A DNA stretch of 64,000 bases from Dongia rigui (GTDB lineage Bacteria > Pseudomonadota > Alphaproteobacteria > Dongiales > Dongiaceae): positions 1 through 64,000 of the forward strand of contig NZ_JAXCLX010000002.1 of the NCBI RefSeq assembly GCF_034044635.1. Direction: 5' to 3'. The notes below the pieces were generated by a model. It saw only the letters and a list, made by a program, of their open reading frames with translations. It was not told the origin of the DNA and did not search any database. Numbering within the stretch: the stretch's first letter is position 1; each line of letters begins with the position of its first letter. Position numbers and translations under genes: made by a program. Positions 52,798 through 62,805 of the stretch are shown in pieces.

Positions 52798-53646
52798 TCA
52801 AGCCTCGCCGCATTTGACGAAACAATCCTGCACGGCACGGCGAATGAGGGTCGCTGCCGCATCGCGCCGATAATCGGCGGTCGCGCGCACGTCATCGATT
52901 GGTGAGAGGGAGGCGAGCCGGACCGGCGTCACGGCAACGGCAATGTCGGTGACGGACCGCGCGCCGATCAGGGCCTGCTCGATCTGCGGCAGGCGCTGCG
53001 CCACGGCCGAGCACGACCCAATGGCGACGCGGGCCGTCGAAATGGCACCGTCGGCTGATCGCTCGAGCGCCACAGCGATCATGGCGATCGAAATCACCAG
53101 ATAGCGCCGCGCGCCCAGCTTCACGAAATGGCTGGTCAAGCGCTCCGCCTGACGCCGGGGTATCAGCACGGCGCTGAGAATCTCGTCCGCCGCCAAGGCC
53201 GTGCGGCGGTTGCCGAGGATGAAATCGCCAAGCGGCATGTCGCGACGGCGCGATGGCGCGGCAATCTCGACCTGGGCATCCAGGGTGAGGAGCGGCGGTA
53301 CGCTGTCGGCCGCTGGCGAGGCGTTGCACAGATTGCCGCCGATGGTGCCGCGATTCTGGATCTGGATGGACCCGATCTCGCGTGCCGCTGCCTTCAGCGC
53401 TTCCAGGCCGGCTGGCAGGGGGGCCGCCACGATCTCGCTCCAGGTGGCTCCGGCGCCAAGGCGAATGTGATCCGCCTCCGTGCTGATGACAGAGAGTTCC
53501 GGCACCCGCGAAATATCGATGATCGGCCGGTTTTCCGGCACCACGTTGATGCCCGGGAATAAATCGGTGCCCCCGGCCAGCAACCGACCCTGGTGCTGTG
53601 TCAGCAGGTCGATGGCGGCGTTGAGCGATGCCGGCTGCAAAAACAT
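52798..53646 (-). CDS. FAD-binding subunit of xanthine dehydrogenase-family hydroxylase
   Basis: A subunit of 282 residues. The FAD-binding motif RLLAGGTDLFPG lies near the N terminus and the second one is IQNRGTIGGNLCNASPAADSVPPLL. The C-terminal domain is of the CO dehydrogenase flavoprotein type. It receives electrons from the Fe-S clusters of the fused subunit whose gene starts three bases after its stop. It is the first gene of the seven-gene operon. ATG 53646 is preferred because homology begins at FLQPAS; an ATG at 53694 is possible and would put the operator-like repeat only 19 bases upstream. Confidence 0.9.
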   Translation of the reverse strand: MFLQPASLNAAIDLLTQHQGRLLAGGTDLFPGINVVPENRPIIDISRVPELSVISTEADHIRLGAGATWSEIVAAPLPAGLEALKAAAREIGSIQIQNRGTIGGNLCNASPAADSVPPLLTLDAQVEIAAPSRRRDMPLGDFILGNRRTALAADEILSAVLIPRRQAERLTSHFVKLGARRYLVISIAMIAVALERSADGAISTARVAIGSCSAVAQRLPQIEQALIGARSVTDIAVAVTPVRLASLSPIDDVRATADYRRDAAATLIRRAVQDCFVKCGEA

Positions 53647-53712
53647 GGCGACGCGATGGCTCCCGAAACGGCTCGGCCCGGCGGATTTTGGCATCCAGCC
53701 GGGCTGGCGAAT

Positions 53713-53730
53713 TCATTTGTGTGCAAATGA
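53713..53730. promoter_or_regulatory. Inverted repeat, candidate MarR-type operator
   Basis: A perfect seven-bp inverted repeat, tcatttg-tgtg-caaatga, spans 18 bases and lies 67-84 bases before the preferred start of the FAD-subunit gene, in an otherwise GC-rich spacer. Size and symmetry fit a MarR-family dimer site, and the operon encodes its own MarR protein. Binding is not demonstrated. The spacer 53647-53859 has no gene. Confidence 0.5.
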
Positions 53731-53859
53731 TTGTCCCGCCGACAGGCCCAAGCGTCAAGACCCTTCCATCGCCCCGCGGGGTTAAGATGCCGATTGCGCC
53801 GCCCGCCAAATCCCTAGAAAAATGCCGACCTTATCGGCGGATCAGTGAAACGGGTTTTC

Positions 53860-54411
53860 ATGGCGGCACGAATCGTCATCCTCAACGGCGTCGGCAGTGT
53901 GGGCAAAACATCGATTGCCAAGGCGCTGCAGGAAATCACCGCCACCCCTTTCCTGCATGTTTCAATGGATGTGTTCTGCGAAATGCTGCCGCCGGCCTAT
54001 TTCGATCACCCGGACGGCATGCGATTTATCACCGAGATCGCGGACGGCAAACCTTCCGTCGCGATCCACAGCGGCCCGGTGATGGCGCGGTTGATGGACG
54101 GCATGCGGCACGCCATCGCCGCCTTGGCAAAGAGCGGCAACGATCTCATCGTCGACGATGTCATGCTGGGCGACACCGTGGACGCCTACCGCAAGGTGCT
54201 GGCGCCCTATCGCGTCCATTGGGTCGGCGTGATGGCCAGCCTCGCGGTGCTGGAAGCGCGGGAACAGGCGCGCGGCGACCGGCTCATCGGCCTGGCGCGC
54301 TGGCAGTTCGACCGCGTGCATGCGGGCCAGCGCTACGATCTGGAAATCGATACCAACGACATCACGCCGGCTGCTGCTGCGGCGCTGATCAAGGCGCGCT
54401 TCCAGCTCTAG
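53860..54411 (+). CDS. Chloramphenicol phosphotransferase-like small kinase
   Basis: A 183-residue P-loop protein of the CPT family. Walker A GVGSVGKTS (10-18), Asp37 in HVSMDVFCEMLP at the position of the catalytic base of Streptomyces CPT, and DLIVDDVML plus the Arg-rich lid EAREQARGDRLIGLARWQFDRVHAG. Family members are often annotated by similarity only and need not act on chloramphenicol. The ATG at 53860 is preferred; GTG 53845 would add five residues. It is divergent from the nicotinate operon and convergent with pncA, with which it shares the stop tetranucleotide CTAG. Confidence 0.82.
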   Translation: MAARIVILNGVGSVGKTSIAKALQEITATPFLHVSMDVFCEMLPPAYFDHPDGMRFITEIADGKPSVAIHSGPVMARLMDGMRHAIAALAKSGNDLIVDDVMLGDTVDAYRKVLAPYRVHWVGVMASLAVLEAREQARGDRLIGLARWQFDRVHAGQRYDLEIDTNDITPAAAAALIKARFQL

Positions 54412-55025
54412 GCGGCGAGCTCGACCCCGGCCGCGCGCATCTCAGTCAGTGCGGCTTGCAGCGAGCCGCCAAGATCGATGCCGCGGCAGGCCGCGAGCTC
54501 GACACGGGTCGTGAAACCCAGGCGCCGCGCATCGAGTGCCGAATAGGCGACGCAGTAATCGGTCGCGAGACCCACCAGGGTCAGACGCGGCAGGCCGCGT
54601 TCGCGCAAATAGCCGGCAAGGCCCGTCGGTGTCTTGCGGTCATTCTCAAAGAAGGCCGAATAGCTGTCGATGCCTGGGCGAAAGCCCTTTCGGATGACCA
54701 GCTCTGCCTTAGTCCAGGCCAAGCCGGCGTGAAATTCGGCACCGCGCGTCCCTTGAACGCAGTGGTCCGGCCACAGGGTCTGCGTCCCGTATGCGAGATC
54801 GATCGAGCCGAAGGGGGCTTGTCCCGCATGGCTGCTGGCAAAGCTCGAATGCCCCGCCGGGTGCCAATCCTGTGTCAGCACGACATGGGCGTGGGCGTCG
54901 ATCAGGCGGTTGACCAGCGGCACGATCTCATCACCACCGGCGACCGCCAAGGCACCGCCGGGGCAGAAATCGTTCTGCACATCGATGACGATCAGGGCCT
55001 CATTATCGGCATTGGCTGCGGTCAA
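54408..55025 (-). CDS. pncA: Nicotinamidase
   Basis: A 205-residue isochorismatase-fold nicotinamidase converting nicotinamide to nicotinate and ammonia. The catalytic triad is Asp15 (VIDVQNDFCPGG), Lys113 (VIRKGF) and Cys158 (GLATDYCVAYSALDA). Metal ligands are Asp53, His55 (DWHPAGHSSF) and His59 or His88. The start is read as TTG at 55025, since aggagaggg lies four or five bases before it and no ATG is in frame at the right place. It lies close to the nicotinate catabolic operon, which it could feed, besides serving NAD salvage. Confidence 0.93.
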   Translation of the reverse strand: MTAANADNEALIVIDVQNDFCPGGALAVAGGDEIVPLVNRLIDAHAHVVLTQDWHPAGHSSFASSHAGQAPFGSIDLAYGTQTLWPDHCVQGTRGAEFHAGLAWTKAELVIRKGFRPGIDSYSAFFENDRKTPTGLAGYLRERGLPRLTLVGLATDYCVAYSALDARRLGFTTRVELAACRGIDLGGSLQAALTEMRAAGVELAA

Positions 55026-55157
55026 GATCCCTCTCCTGGAACGAATCCATGCGTGGCTCACGCCATCATAGGCGAGGCGAGCTGGCGGGGCCAAGGCGCC
55101 AGAATTTGGGCAGATGGCTGGACGGCTGCCTGAAATATGGGCAGGCGATCCCGTGAC

Positions 55158-56090
55158 ATGGCCGCAAATGAAGGATTTTCCGCCTTGGCCTACCTTGGCA
55201 CCGGACTTGCGAAAGGGCCTTGGTCGCGGCAGCGCGACGAATGGCGCTTGAGCAAAAAGGGGATGGCGGTGGAAGGCAGTCTCGACATCCGATTTGCCGG
55301 CAAGTCGCCGGCCGAGACGCGCCTGGTCCACCTCGATCAGCGGGCGCCGCTTCGGGCGCTGTTCCCGCATTGCCCGGACATGGGCCTGCCGGTGACGGCA
55401 ATCACCGCGACCTGCGGCGGCTTCACCGGCGGTGACCATCTGACCATGTCGGTCGACGTCGCGGCGGGTGCCGGGGTCATGGCGGTCGGCCAGGCGGCGG
55501 AGAAGCTCTATCGTTCGACGGGTGCCGAGACGCGGATCGACATCAATCTTAGCGTGGGCGCCGACGGCTGGCTGGAATGGCTGCCGCAGGAAACCATCCT
55601 GTTCGATGGCGCAAGGCTGCGGCGGCGCACCTCGCTCGCCATGGCCACGGGCAGCGCGATGCTGGGCGGCGAAATCCTGGTCTTTGGCCGCCAGGCGCGC
55701 GGCGAACACCTGACCCACGGCCTCGTCCATGACGGCTGGCAATTGGCGCGCGATGGCAAGCCCGCCTGGGCCGACATCTTTCATGCAGCCGACCAGGATC
55801 TCACGGCCATGCTGGCGCATCCGGCTGCCCTTGCCGGTGCTAGGGCCAGCGCCATGCTGGTCCATGTCGGCGCTGATCTCGGTGCGGCTCTAGCCTGGGT
55901 CCGTGAAAGACTGGCGTTGGCCAACAACGCCCTGCGGGCAGCGGCGACCATCGTGAACGATGTGCTGTTGGTGCGCTGGCTGGCCGATGACGCGTCGGAC
56001 ATCCGCCCATCATTCGCGGCCCTGTGGATGGGCCTGCGCGGCCGCGCGCGAAACTTGCCCGCCAATCTGCCCACGTTCTGGCACGCCTGA
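55158..56090 (+). CDS. ureD: Urease accessory protein UreD
   Basis: A 310-residue accessory protein that binds the urease apoprotein and, with UreF and UreG, aids nickel delivery. Family features are SLDIRFAGKSPAETRLVHLDQRAPLRALFP, GGFTGGDHLTMSVDVAAGAGVMAVGQAAEKLYRS and WLEWLPQETILFDGARLRRRTSLAMA. ATG 55158 is preferred over 55137; neither has a strong ribosome site. First gene of ureDABCEFG, divergent from pncA, so the promoter should lie within 55026-55157. Confidence 0.93.
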   Translation: MAANEGFSALAYLGTGLAKGPWSRQRDEWRLSKKGMAVEGSLDIRFAGKSPAETRLVHLDQRAPLRALFPHCPDMGLPVTAITATCGGFTGGDHLTMSVDVAAGAGVMAVGQAAEKLYRSTGAETRIDINLSVGADGWLEWLPQETILFDGARLRRRTSLAMATGSAMLGGEILVFGRQARGEHLTHGLVHDGWQLARDGKPAWADIFHAADQDLTAMLAHPAALAGARASAMLVHVGADLGAALAWVRERLALANNALRAAATIVNDVLLVRWLADDASDIRPSFAALWMGLRGRARNLPANLPTFWHA

Positions 56091-56102
56091 AGGATTGATC
56101 GC

Positions 56103-56405
56103 ATGCGCCTCACGCCCCGCGAGAAGGATAAACTACTCATTTCCATGGCGGCCATCGTGGCGCGGCGGCGGCTCGAGCGCGGCGTCAAGCTCAACTACCC
56201 GGAAGCGATCGCCCTCATCTCCGATTACATCGTCGAAGGGGCGCGCGACGGCCGGTCCGTGGCCGATCTGATGCGCGACGGCGCCACGGTGCTGACCAGC
56301 AATCAGGTGATGGAAGGAATCCCCGAGATGCTGCACGAAGTCCAGGTCGAAGCGACTTTCCCGGACGGAGTGAAACTCGTCACCGTCCATCATCCGATCC
56401 GCTGA
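56103..56405 (+). CDS. ureA: Urease gamma subunit
   Basis: A 100-residue structural subunit. The sequence [17 protein letters not shown], followed by [35 protein letters not shown] and [13 protein letters not shown], is typical of UreA. aagg precedes the ATG. It starts 12 bases after ureD and forms the urease trimer with UreB and UreC. Confidence 0.97.
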   Translation: MRLTPREKDKLLISMAAIVARRRLERGVKLNYPEAIALISDYIVEGARDGRSVADLMRDGATVLTSNQVMEGIPEMLHEVQVEATFPDGVKLVTVHHPIR

Positions 56406-56417
56406 AAGGGCACGCAA

Positions 56418-56729
56418 ATGATCCCAGGCGAAGTATGGCCCTTGGGCGGCGAGATCGTTCTCAATGACGGGCGCCCCACGGCGACGCTGCGTGTTGCCAA
56501 TACCGGCGACAGGCCCATCCAGGTCGGGAGTCATTTCCATTTCTTCGAGACCAACACGGCGCTCGATTTCGACCGGGCGGCGGCGCGCGGCTACCGCCTC
56601 GACATTCCGGCCGGTGCCTCTGTCCGCTTCGAGCCGGGCCAAAGCCGCGAGGTGAATTTGGTCGCCATTGGCGGCGACCGAATCATCCATGGCTTCGGCG
56701 GTCTTGTCGACGGCAAGCTGGAGGGCTGA
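56418..56729 (+). CDS. ureB: Urease beta subunit
   Basis: A 103-residue structural subunit. [19 protein letters not shown], the [21 protein letters not shown] block and [26 protein letters not shown] are diagnostic of UreB. It is separate from ureA, as in most proteobacteria, and is followed four bases later by ureC. Confidence 0.97.
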   Translation: MIPGEVWPLGGEIVLNDGRPTATLRVANTGDRPIQVGSHFHFFETNTALDFDRAAARGYRLDIPAGASVRFEPGQSREVNLVAIGGDRIIHGFGGLVDGKLEG

Positions 56730-56733
56730 CGGG

Positions 56734-58443
56734 ATGGCCTATCGCATGAACCGCGGCACCTATGCCCTGACCTATGGCCCCACCAAGGGCGACCGCCTGC
56801 GCCTCGCCGATACCAATCTGGTGATCGAGATCGAAAAGGATTTCGCCATCCCTGGCGAGGAGGCGAAATTCGGCGGCGGCAAATCGATCCGCGACGGCAT
56901 GGCGCAGTCGCAGCGCACACGGGCGCAAGGTGCCGTCGATACCGTCATCACGAATGCCGTCATCCTCGACCATTGGGGCATCGTCAAGGGCGATATCGGC
57001 CTCAAGGACGGCCGCATCGCCGGCATCGGCAAGGCCGGCAATCCGGATACGCAAGATGGCGTCGATATCATCATCGGTCCAGGGACCGAGATCATCGCCG
57101 GCGAAGGCCGCATCGTGACGGCAGGTGGGGTCGATTCCCATATTCATTGGATCTGCCCGCAACAGGCGGAAGAGGCGATCAATTCCGGCATCACCACCAT
57201 GGTCGGTGGCGGCACCGGCCCCGCGGAAGGGACGTCCGCCACCACCTGCACGCCGGGGCCTTGGCATATCGGCCGCATGCTGCAGGCGATGGAAGGCCTA
57301 CCGGTCAATATCGGCCTGCTCGGCAAGGGCAATACCTCAAAGCCCGACGGCCTCATCGAACAGATCAAGGCCGGTATCTGCGGCCTGAAGCTGCATGAGG
57401 ATTGGGGCACGACCCCGGCCGCCATCGACAATTGCCTCAGCGTCGCCGACGACATGGACGTGCAGGTAGCGATCCATACCGACACGCTCAATGAATCCGG
57501 CTTCGTCGAGCGTACCGTGGCGGCCTTCAAGAACCGCATCATCCACGCCTATCACACCGAAGGTGCCGGCGGCGGGCATGCCCCCGACATCATCAAGCTG
57601 TGCTCGCTCCCCAATGTGCTGCCGTCCTCGACCAACCCGACGCGGCCCTTCACCGTCAACACGCTCGACGAACATCTCGACATGCTGATGGTCTGCCATC
57701 ATCTCGACGCCCGCATTCCCGAAGACATCGCCTTTGCCGAAAGCCGCATCCGGCGCGAAACCATCGCCGCCGAGGATTTGCTCCACGACATGGGCGCCAT
57801 TTCCATGATGTCGTCGGACAGTCAGGCGATGGGTCGGGTGGGCGAGGTGATCATCCGCACCTGGCAGACGGCGCATAAGATGAAGGCGCAGTTCGGCAGC
57901 CTGCCCGGCGACCCGGCCGAGAACGACAACAAGCGGGTGAAGCGCTATCTCGCCAAATACACGATCAACCCGGCCCTCGCGCAGGGCATGGCCCATGAGA
58001 TCGGCTCGATCGAAGCCGGGAAGCTCGCCGATCTGGTGTTGTGGAAGCCGGCCTTCTTCGGCGTGAAGCCCGATATCATCCTCAAGGCCGGCATGATCAT
58101 GGCGGCACCCATGGGCGATCCCAATGCCTCGATCCCGACACCGCAGCCCGTGCATTACCGACCCATGTTCGGCGCCTTCGGCAAGGCACTCACCCAAAGC
58201 ACCGTGACCTTCCTCAGTCCGGCGGCGATTGCCGAAGGTGTCGGTGAGGCGCTGGGCCTGCAGCGGCGCCTGCTGCCGGTGCAGGGCACCCGCAGTGTCA
58301 CCAAGAAGGACATGATCCACAATGACGCCATGCCGGCGATCGAGGTCGATTCCGAAACCTATGAAGTGCGCGCCGATGGCCGGCTGCTCACCTGCGAACC
58401 GGCCAAGGAATTGCCCATGACGCAACGCTATTTCCTGTTCTGA
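56734..58443 (+). CDS. ureC: Urease alpha subunit
   Basis: The 569-residue catalytic subunit. All nickel ligands and active-site residues are present: His137/His139 (DSHIHW), carbamylated Lys219 (GLKLHEDWG), His248 (IHTD), His274 (HAYHTEG), the flap Cys321-His322 (MVCHHL) and Asp362 (SSDSQAMGR); numbering is about +2 relative to Klebsiella. Start set by ggaggg nine bases before ATG 56734. It hydrolyses urea to ammonia and carbamate in the cytoplasm. Full length, no sign of damage. Confidence 0.98.
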   Translation: MAYRMNRGTYALTYGPTKGDRLRLADTNLVIEIEKDFAIPGEEAKFGGGKSIRDGMAQSQRTRAQGAVDTVITNAVILDHWGIVKGDIGLKDGRIAGIGKAGNPDTQDGVDIIIGPGTEIIAGEGRIVTAGGVDSHIHWICPQQAEEAINSGITTMVGGGTGPAEGTSATTCTPGPWHIGRMLQAMEGLPVNIGLLGKGNTSKPDGLIEQIKAGICGLKLHEDWGTTPAAIDNCLSVADDMDVQVAIHTDTLNESGFVERTVAAFKNRIIHAYHTEGAGGGHAPDIIKLCSLPNVLPSSTNPTRPFTVNTLDEHLDMLMVCHHLDARIPEDIAFAESRIRRETIAAEDLLHDMGAISMMSSDSQAMGRVGEVIIRTWQTAHKMKAQFGSLPGDPAENDNKRVKRYLAKYTINPALAQGMAHEIGSIEAGKLADLVLWKPAFFGVKPDIILKAGMIMAAPMGDPNASIPTPQPVHYRPMFGAFGKALTQSTVTFLSPAAIAEGVGEALGLQRRLLPVQGTRSVTKKDMIHNDAMPAIEVDSETYEVRADGRLLTCEPAKELPMTQRYFLF

Positions 58444-58448
58444 CGATC

Positions 58449-58940
58449 ATGACGGAACAGATGCACCGGGCGACGGCCGTCATTCCGTCAGGTTATTGGC
58501 CGAAGGCGCAGGAGAGCGGCACGGTGACGCTGATCTATGCCGATCGCAGCCGGCGCCGCATCCGTCTCGTCGATGATGCGGGCAGGCCGTTTCTGCTCGA
58601 TCTTGAACGGCCGGTGCGGCTGGCCGATGGCGATGGATTGCAGTTGATGGGTCATGGCTTCATCCGCGTCGTCGCGGCGCCGGAGGCACTGCTGGAGGTG
58701 ACGGCACGTGATCCCAGGCATCTGGCACAGCTTGCCTGGCATGTAGGTAACCGTCACACGGCGGCGGAGATGGTCGATGACCGGCGCCTGCGCCTCATCG
58801 ACGACGCGGTCCTGCGCAACATGCTGAAAGGTCTGGGTGCCGAACTTGCGACCGTCGCAGCGCCGTTCCACCCCGAAGGCGGGGCCTATGCCGGCCCGGC
58901 CCATGATCACGCGCATGGACCAGATACCCACACCCATTGA
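58449..58940 (+). CDS. ureE: Urease accessory protein UreE
   Basis: A 163-residue nickel metallochaperone. N-terminal UreE peptide-binding-like domain, then AWHVGNRHTAAEM with the conserved His pair and RNMLKGLGAEL. It ends in a short histidine-rich nickel-binding tail, [12 protein letters not shown]. It overlaps ureF by 26 bases. Confidence 0.95.
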   Translation: MTEQMHRATAVIPSGYWPKAQESGTVTLIYADRSRRRIRLVDDAGRPFLLDLERPVRLADGDGLQLMGHGFIRVVAAPEALLEVTARDPRHLAQLAWHVGNRHTAAEMVDDRRLRLIDDAVLRNMLKGLGAELATVAAPFHPEGGAYAGPAHDHAHGPDTHTH

Positions 58941-59627
58941 TCACGGCACGCATTCGGCAACGCGGCTGCTCACCTGGCTGTCGCCGAGCTTTCCCGTGGG
59001 CGGATTCAGCTATTCGCATGGCATCGAATATGCGATCGAGGCCGGCTTGGTCCGCGACCAGCCGAGCCTGGCCAGCTGGATCGATGGCATCTTGCGCTTT
59101 GGGGCGGGCCGCAATGACGGGCTACTCCTCCTTGCCGCCTATCGCGCCACGCGGGCATACGATGTGCCGGGGCTGGTGCTCGCGGCCGGTCAGGCGGCGG
59201 CCCTGCGCGGCACGATGGAACTGGCGCAGGAAGCCTCCGCGCAAGGGGCTGCGTTCCTCAAAGCCATTGCCGGCGGCTGGCCGCATTATGCCGATGCCCC
59301 GGCGGTGAAGGCCTTGGCGACGGCGGATTGCGCCATCACCTATCCCATCATCGTCGGCACCCTCTGTGCCATCGCCGGTATCGAAGAACCCGTGGCCGTT
59401 GAGGCCTATCTCACGGCCTTTGCCAACAATCTCATCTCGGCCGGCATTCGCCTGGTGCCGCTGGGGCAAAGCGATGGGCTGCGGACGGTCGCCATGCTCG
59501 AGCCGCGCATTACCGGTTATGTCGCGACCCTGGCAGCCCTTTCCCTCGACGACCTCGGTGGCGCGGCGCTTGCCGTCGACTGGTCGAGCATGAAACACGA
59601 AACGCAATATACGAGGTTGTTCCGCTC

Positions 59628-59631
<4 letters not shown>
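58915..59631 (+). CDS. ureF: Urease accessory protein UreF
   Basis: A 238-residue all-helical accessory protein. [29 protein letters not shown] at the N terminus, [17 protein letters not shown], and [19 protein letters not shown] match UreF. The ATG at 58915 lies within ureE; another at 58900 would add five residues. It bridges UreD and UreG in the activation complex, and its stop overlaps the ureG start. Confidence 0.95.
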
Positions 59632-60280
<649 letters not shown>

Positions 60281-60284
<4 letters not shown>

Positions 60285-61030
60285 GCGCGCAGGACCTGGC
60301 CGCCATCGGCCACCAGCGTCTGCCCCGTGACCCAGCTGGCAAGCGGCGAGGCGAGGAACAGGATGACGTTGGCGATCTCCTCCGGCTTGCCATAGCGCCC
60401 CAGGGGAATGCCGTCTTGGACGGATTTGTAGACTTCCGGCGTCTCGGTGCGGCAACGATCCCAGAAACCGCCGGGAAAATCGATCGAGCCTGGCGCCACG
60501 GCATTGGCACGGATCTTCTTGGGCGCCAACTGCACGGCCTGTGAGGTCGTGAAGTTGATGAGCGCCGCTTTTGCCGCCGCATAGGCCGGGTCGCGCGCCG
60601 ACGGCATCATGCCGGAGATTGACGTGACATTGATGACCGAGGCATCCGTGGCACGCGCCAGGAACGGCAGGGCCGCGTCGGCCAGGCGGACGGCGGCCAT
60701 GACATCGACATTGAGGCAATCGACCCAGCTGTCGCCGGTATTGTCGATGCCGGAGGCGTTGCTGACCAGGATGTCGATGCCGCCCAGGGCATCTGCCGCC
60801 GCTGCCACATAAGTCTTGATCGCCTCGGCGTCGGCCAAATTGCAGGTGGCCGCATGCACCATGCAGCCGACGGCAGCGATCTCGCCGCGCGTCTTCTCCA
60901 GCGTCTCGGCGCCACGCGCACAGATCGAGACATCGGCGCCGGCTCTGGCGAAGGCCAGCGCTGTCGCACGGCCGATACCGCGGCTGCCGCCGGTGACGAT
61001 GACGCGACGGCCGGTGAAATCGAGCAGCAT
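60281..61030 (-). CDS. SDR-family oxidoreductase
   Basis: A 249-residue classical short-chain dehydrogenase. Cofactor motif TGGSRGIG (residues 14-21), NNAG-type element replaced by SNASG, catalytic Ser in NVTSISG and Tyr/Lys in YAAAK, and a C terminus ([15 protein letters not shown]) typical of the 3-oxoacyl-ACP reductase-like group. The substrate is unknown. It is probably co-transcribed after the Gfo/Idh gene (30-base gap). There is no clear link to urease. Confidence 0.9.
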
Positions 61031-61060
61031 GGTCGTCTCCCCTAACTAGTTTCCCAGCTG

Positions 61061-61963
61061 TCAGTCCGCGAGCAGCGCCTCGATCAGTTCAGCAACCGCC
61101 AGCCCTTCGGCGAAGGTTGCCAGCTGGTGTGGCTTCCCGTCCAGCATATCGGCCAATGCGTCGAGTTGCGAGGTCGGCGGCAGGCTGGCGCCGGCATCGC
61201 CGGCATAATCGAGCTGGCTCCAATCGACGATTGCCACGTCGCCCTTGGCGCCCTTGACTTCAAAGCGGTTGTCGTCGTCGCGGTCGCCGCCGATCCCCGC
61301 ATCGATGGTGAAGGCAACGCTGGGATATTGGATCGTGGCGGTGAGCTTGGTTTCCGTCCCGGCGCTGCCGCGCTCGATGGTGCGGGCCGTGATCTTGCCG
61401 GCGCCGAACAGGCGGTTGGCGAGGAAGACGAAATGCGAAATGACCTCACGCGTGAAACCGCCCTCGGCCGGCTGCGCCAGCCAGGCACCGGCATCGGACT
61501 GCCATTTGCGCGGCCAGGAGCCAAAGCGCACATGCAGATGCACGCCCTTGATGTCACCGATGGCGCCGCTCTTGACCACATGGGTCAGGCGCGTCGCCAC
61601 GTCCCGCGCGGCATAGGAGAAATTGACCGCCGCCGGCAGTTTCGATTTGGCAACAAGATCGCAGCAGTCGCGCGCCGATGGGATGGTATGCGCCAGCGGC
61701 TTCTCGCATAGCAGCGGCTTGCCCGCCAAAACAGCCAGGCGCACCACCGCTTCATGGAAGGCCGGCGGTGTCGCGGTATAGATCGCCTCCACCCGCGGGT
61801 CGTTCACCACGGCCGCGGCGTCGCCGAGCAACGGGAACGGTACTTTGGGTCGTGCCGGATCGAAACCGGCCACGACATGGAAGCGGGGATGAGCGGCGAG
61901 GTCCGCCGCCATCTCCTGCCCCATGACGCCAAGGCCGATGATGCCGAAACCGTAACTCTTCAT
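61061..61963 (-). CDS. Gfo/Idh/MocA-family oxidoreductase
   Basis: A 300-residue NAD(P)-dependent oxidoreductase. N-terminal Rossmann motif GIIGLGVMGQEM, the family marker CEKPLA near residue 91, then the C-terminal alpha/beta domain (GVHLHVRFGSWPRKWQSDAG, GGFTREVISHFVFLANRLFG). Substrates in this family are mostly sugars, inositols or related polyols; not resolvable here. ATG 61963 has aagga at seven bases; the longer frame upstream overlaps the exporter gene and is rejected. It lies between a sulfur-type exporter and an SDR in one direction. Confidence 0.88.
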   Translation of the reverse strand: MKSYGFGIIGLGVMGQEMAADLAAHPRFHVVAGFDPARPKVPFPLLGDAAAVVNDPRVEAIYTATPPAFHEAVVRLAVLAGKPLLCEKPLAHTIPSARDCCDLVAKSKLPAAVNFSYAARDVATRLTHVVKSGAIGDIKGVHLHVRFGSWPRKWQSDAGAWLAQPAEGGFTREVISHFVFLANRLFGAGKITARTIERGSAGTETKLTATIQYPSVAFTIDAGIGGDRDDDNRFEVKGAKGDVAIVDWSQLDYAGDAGASLPPTSQLDALADMLDGKPHQLATFAEGLAVAELIEALLAD

Positions 61964-61974
61964 GGACCGATCCT

Positions 61975-62805
61975 TCAGAACAGCGAATAGAACATGCGCA
62001 GCGAGGTGACGAACAGAAAGCCGGCAAAGCAACGGCGCAGGATGATTTGCGGCATGGTATGCGCGACCTTGGCGCCGATCGGCGCAAAGATGAGGCTGCT
62101 CGGCACCAGGGCCAGCACGGCGACGAGATTGACATAGCCGACCGACACCGGTGGCAGTCCGCCTTCACCGAACCCGGTGACCATGAAAGTGATCGTGCCG
62201 GGCACGGCGATGATGAGGCCGAGAGCCGAGGCGGTGCCGACGGCGCGGCGGATCGGATAGGAGCACAGCGTCATCGCCGGCACAGAGAGGCTGCCGCCGC
62301 CGATCCCCATCATGGCCGAGACCCCGCCGATGAAGAGGCAGATCGCCTGGCGGATGGGCGTCCCCGGCAGTTTGTCGGTGAGGTGGAAGTCAGGCCGCCC
62401 CAGCGCCAGATAGAGCGCCACGATCATGCTCATGATGCCGAAGATCAGTGTCAGCGTGGCGCCGCGCACGTCGCTGGCGATGATCGAGCCCAGGATGACG
62501 CCGACAGCGACCCAAGGCCCCCATTGCCGGAACAGCGGCCAGTCGACAGCACCGCGCCTGTTATGCGCCCGCAGCGAGATGATCGAGGTCGGAACGATTG
62601 ACCCCAATGAGGTGCCGACGGCGATATGCATCCGAAGGTCCAGCGGTACGTCGAATGCGCCCAGCACTTGGAACAAGGCCGGCACCACGACGATGCCGCC
62701 ACCCACCCCCAGCATGCCGGCCAGGAACCCGGAGCCGCAGCCCGCGAGTGCCAGTACGCCGATCAGAATCCAGATTTCACCATCCAGTAGGCCAGAAAGA
62801 TCCAT
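61975..62805 (-). CDS. Sulfite/sulfonate exporter TauE/SafE family
   Basis: A 276-residue membrane protein with about eight TM segments and the duplicated TSUP motifs GFLAGMLGVGGGIVVVPAL and ISAMMGIGGGSLSVPAM-like (VSAMMGIGGGSLSVP). Members export sulfite, sulfoacetate or other organosulfur anions, or import in some cases. It directly follows cysA (62806), so it may be co-expressed with sulfate uptake. Confidence 0.9.
   Translation of the reverse strand: MDLSGLLDGEIWILIGVLALAGCGSGFLAGMLGVGGGIVVVPALFQVLGAFDVPLDLRMHIAVGTSLGSIVPTSIISLRAHNRRGAVDWPLFRQWGPWVAVGVILGSIIASDVRGATLTLIFGIMSMIVALYLALGRPDFHLTDKLPGTPIRQAICLFIGGVSAMMGIGGGSLSVPAMTLCSYPIRRAVGTASALGLIIAVPGTITFMVTGFGEGGLPPVSVGYVNLVAVLALVPSSLIFAPIGAKVAHTMPQIILRRCFAGFLFVTSLRMFYSLF

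Noticed and set aside
50278-52905. 875-codon open frame opposite the hydroxylase gene
   Set aside because: Antisense shadow of an unmistakable xanthine dehydrogenase-family gene. Composition is unlike a protein.
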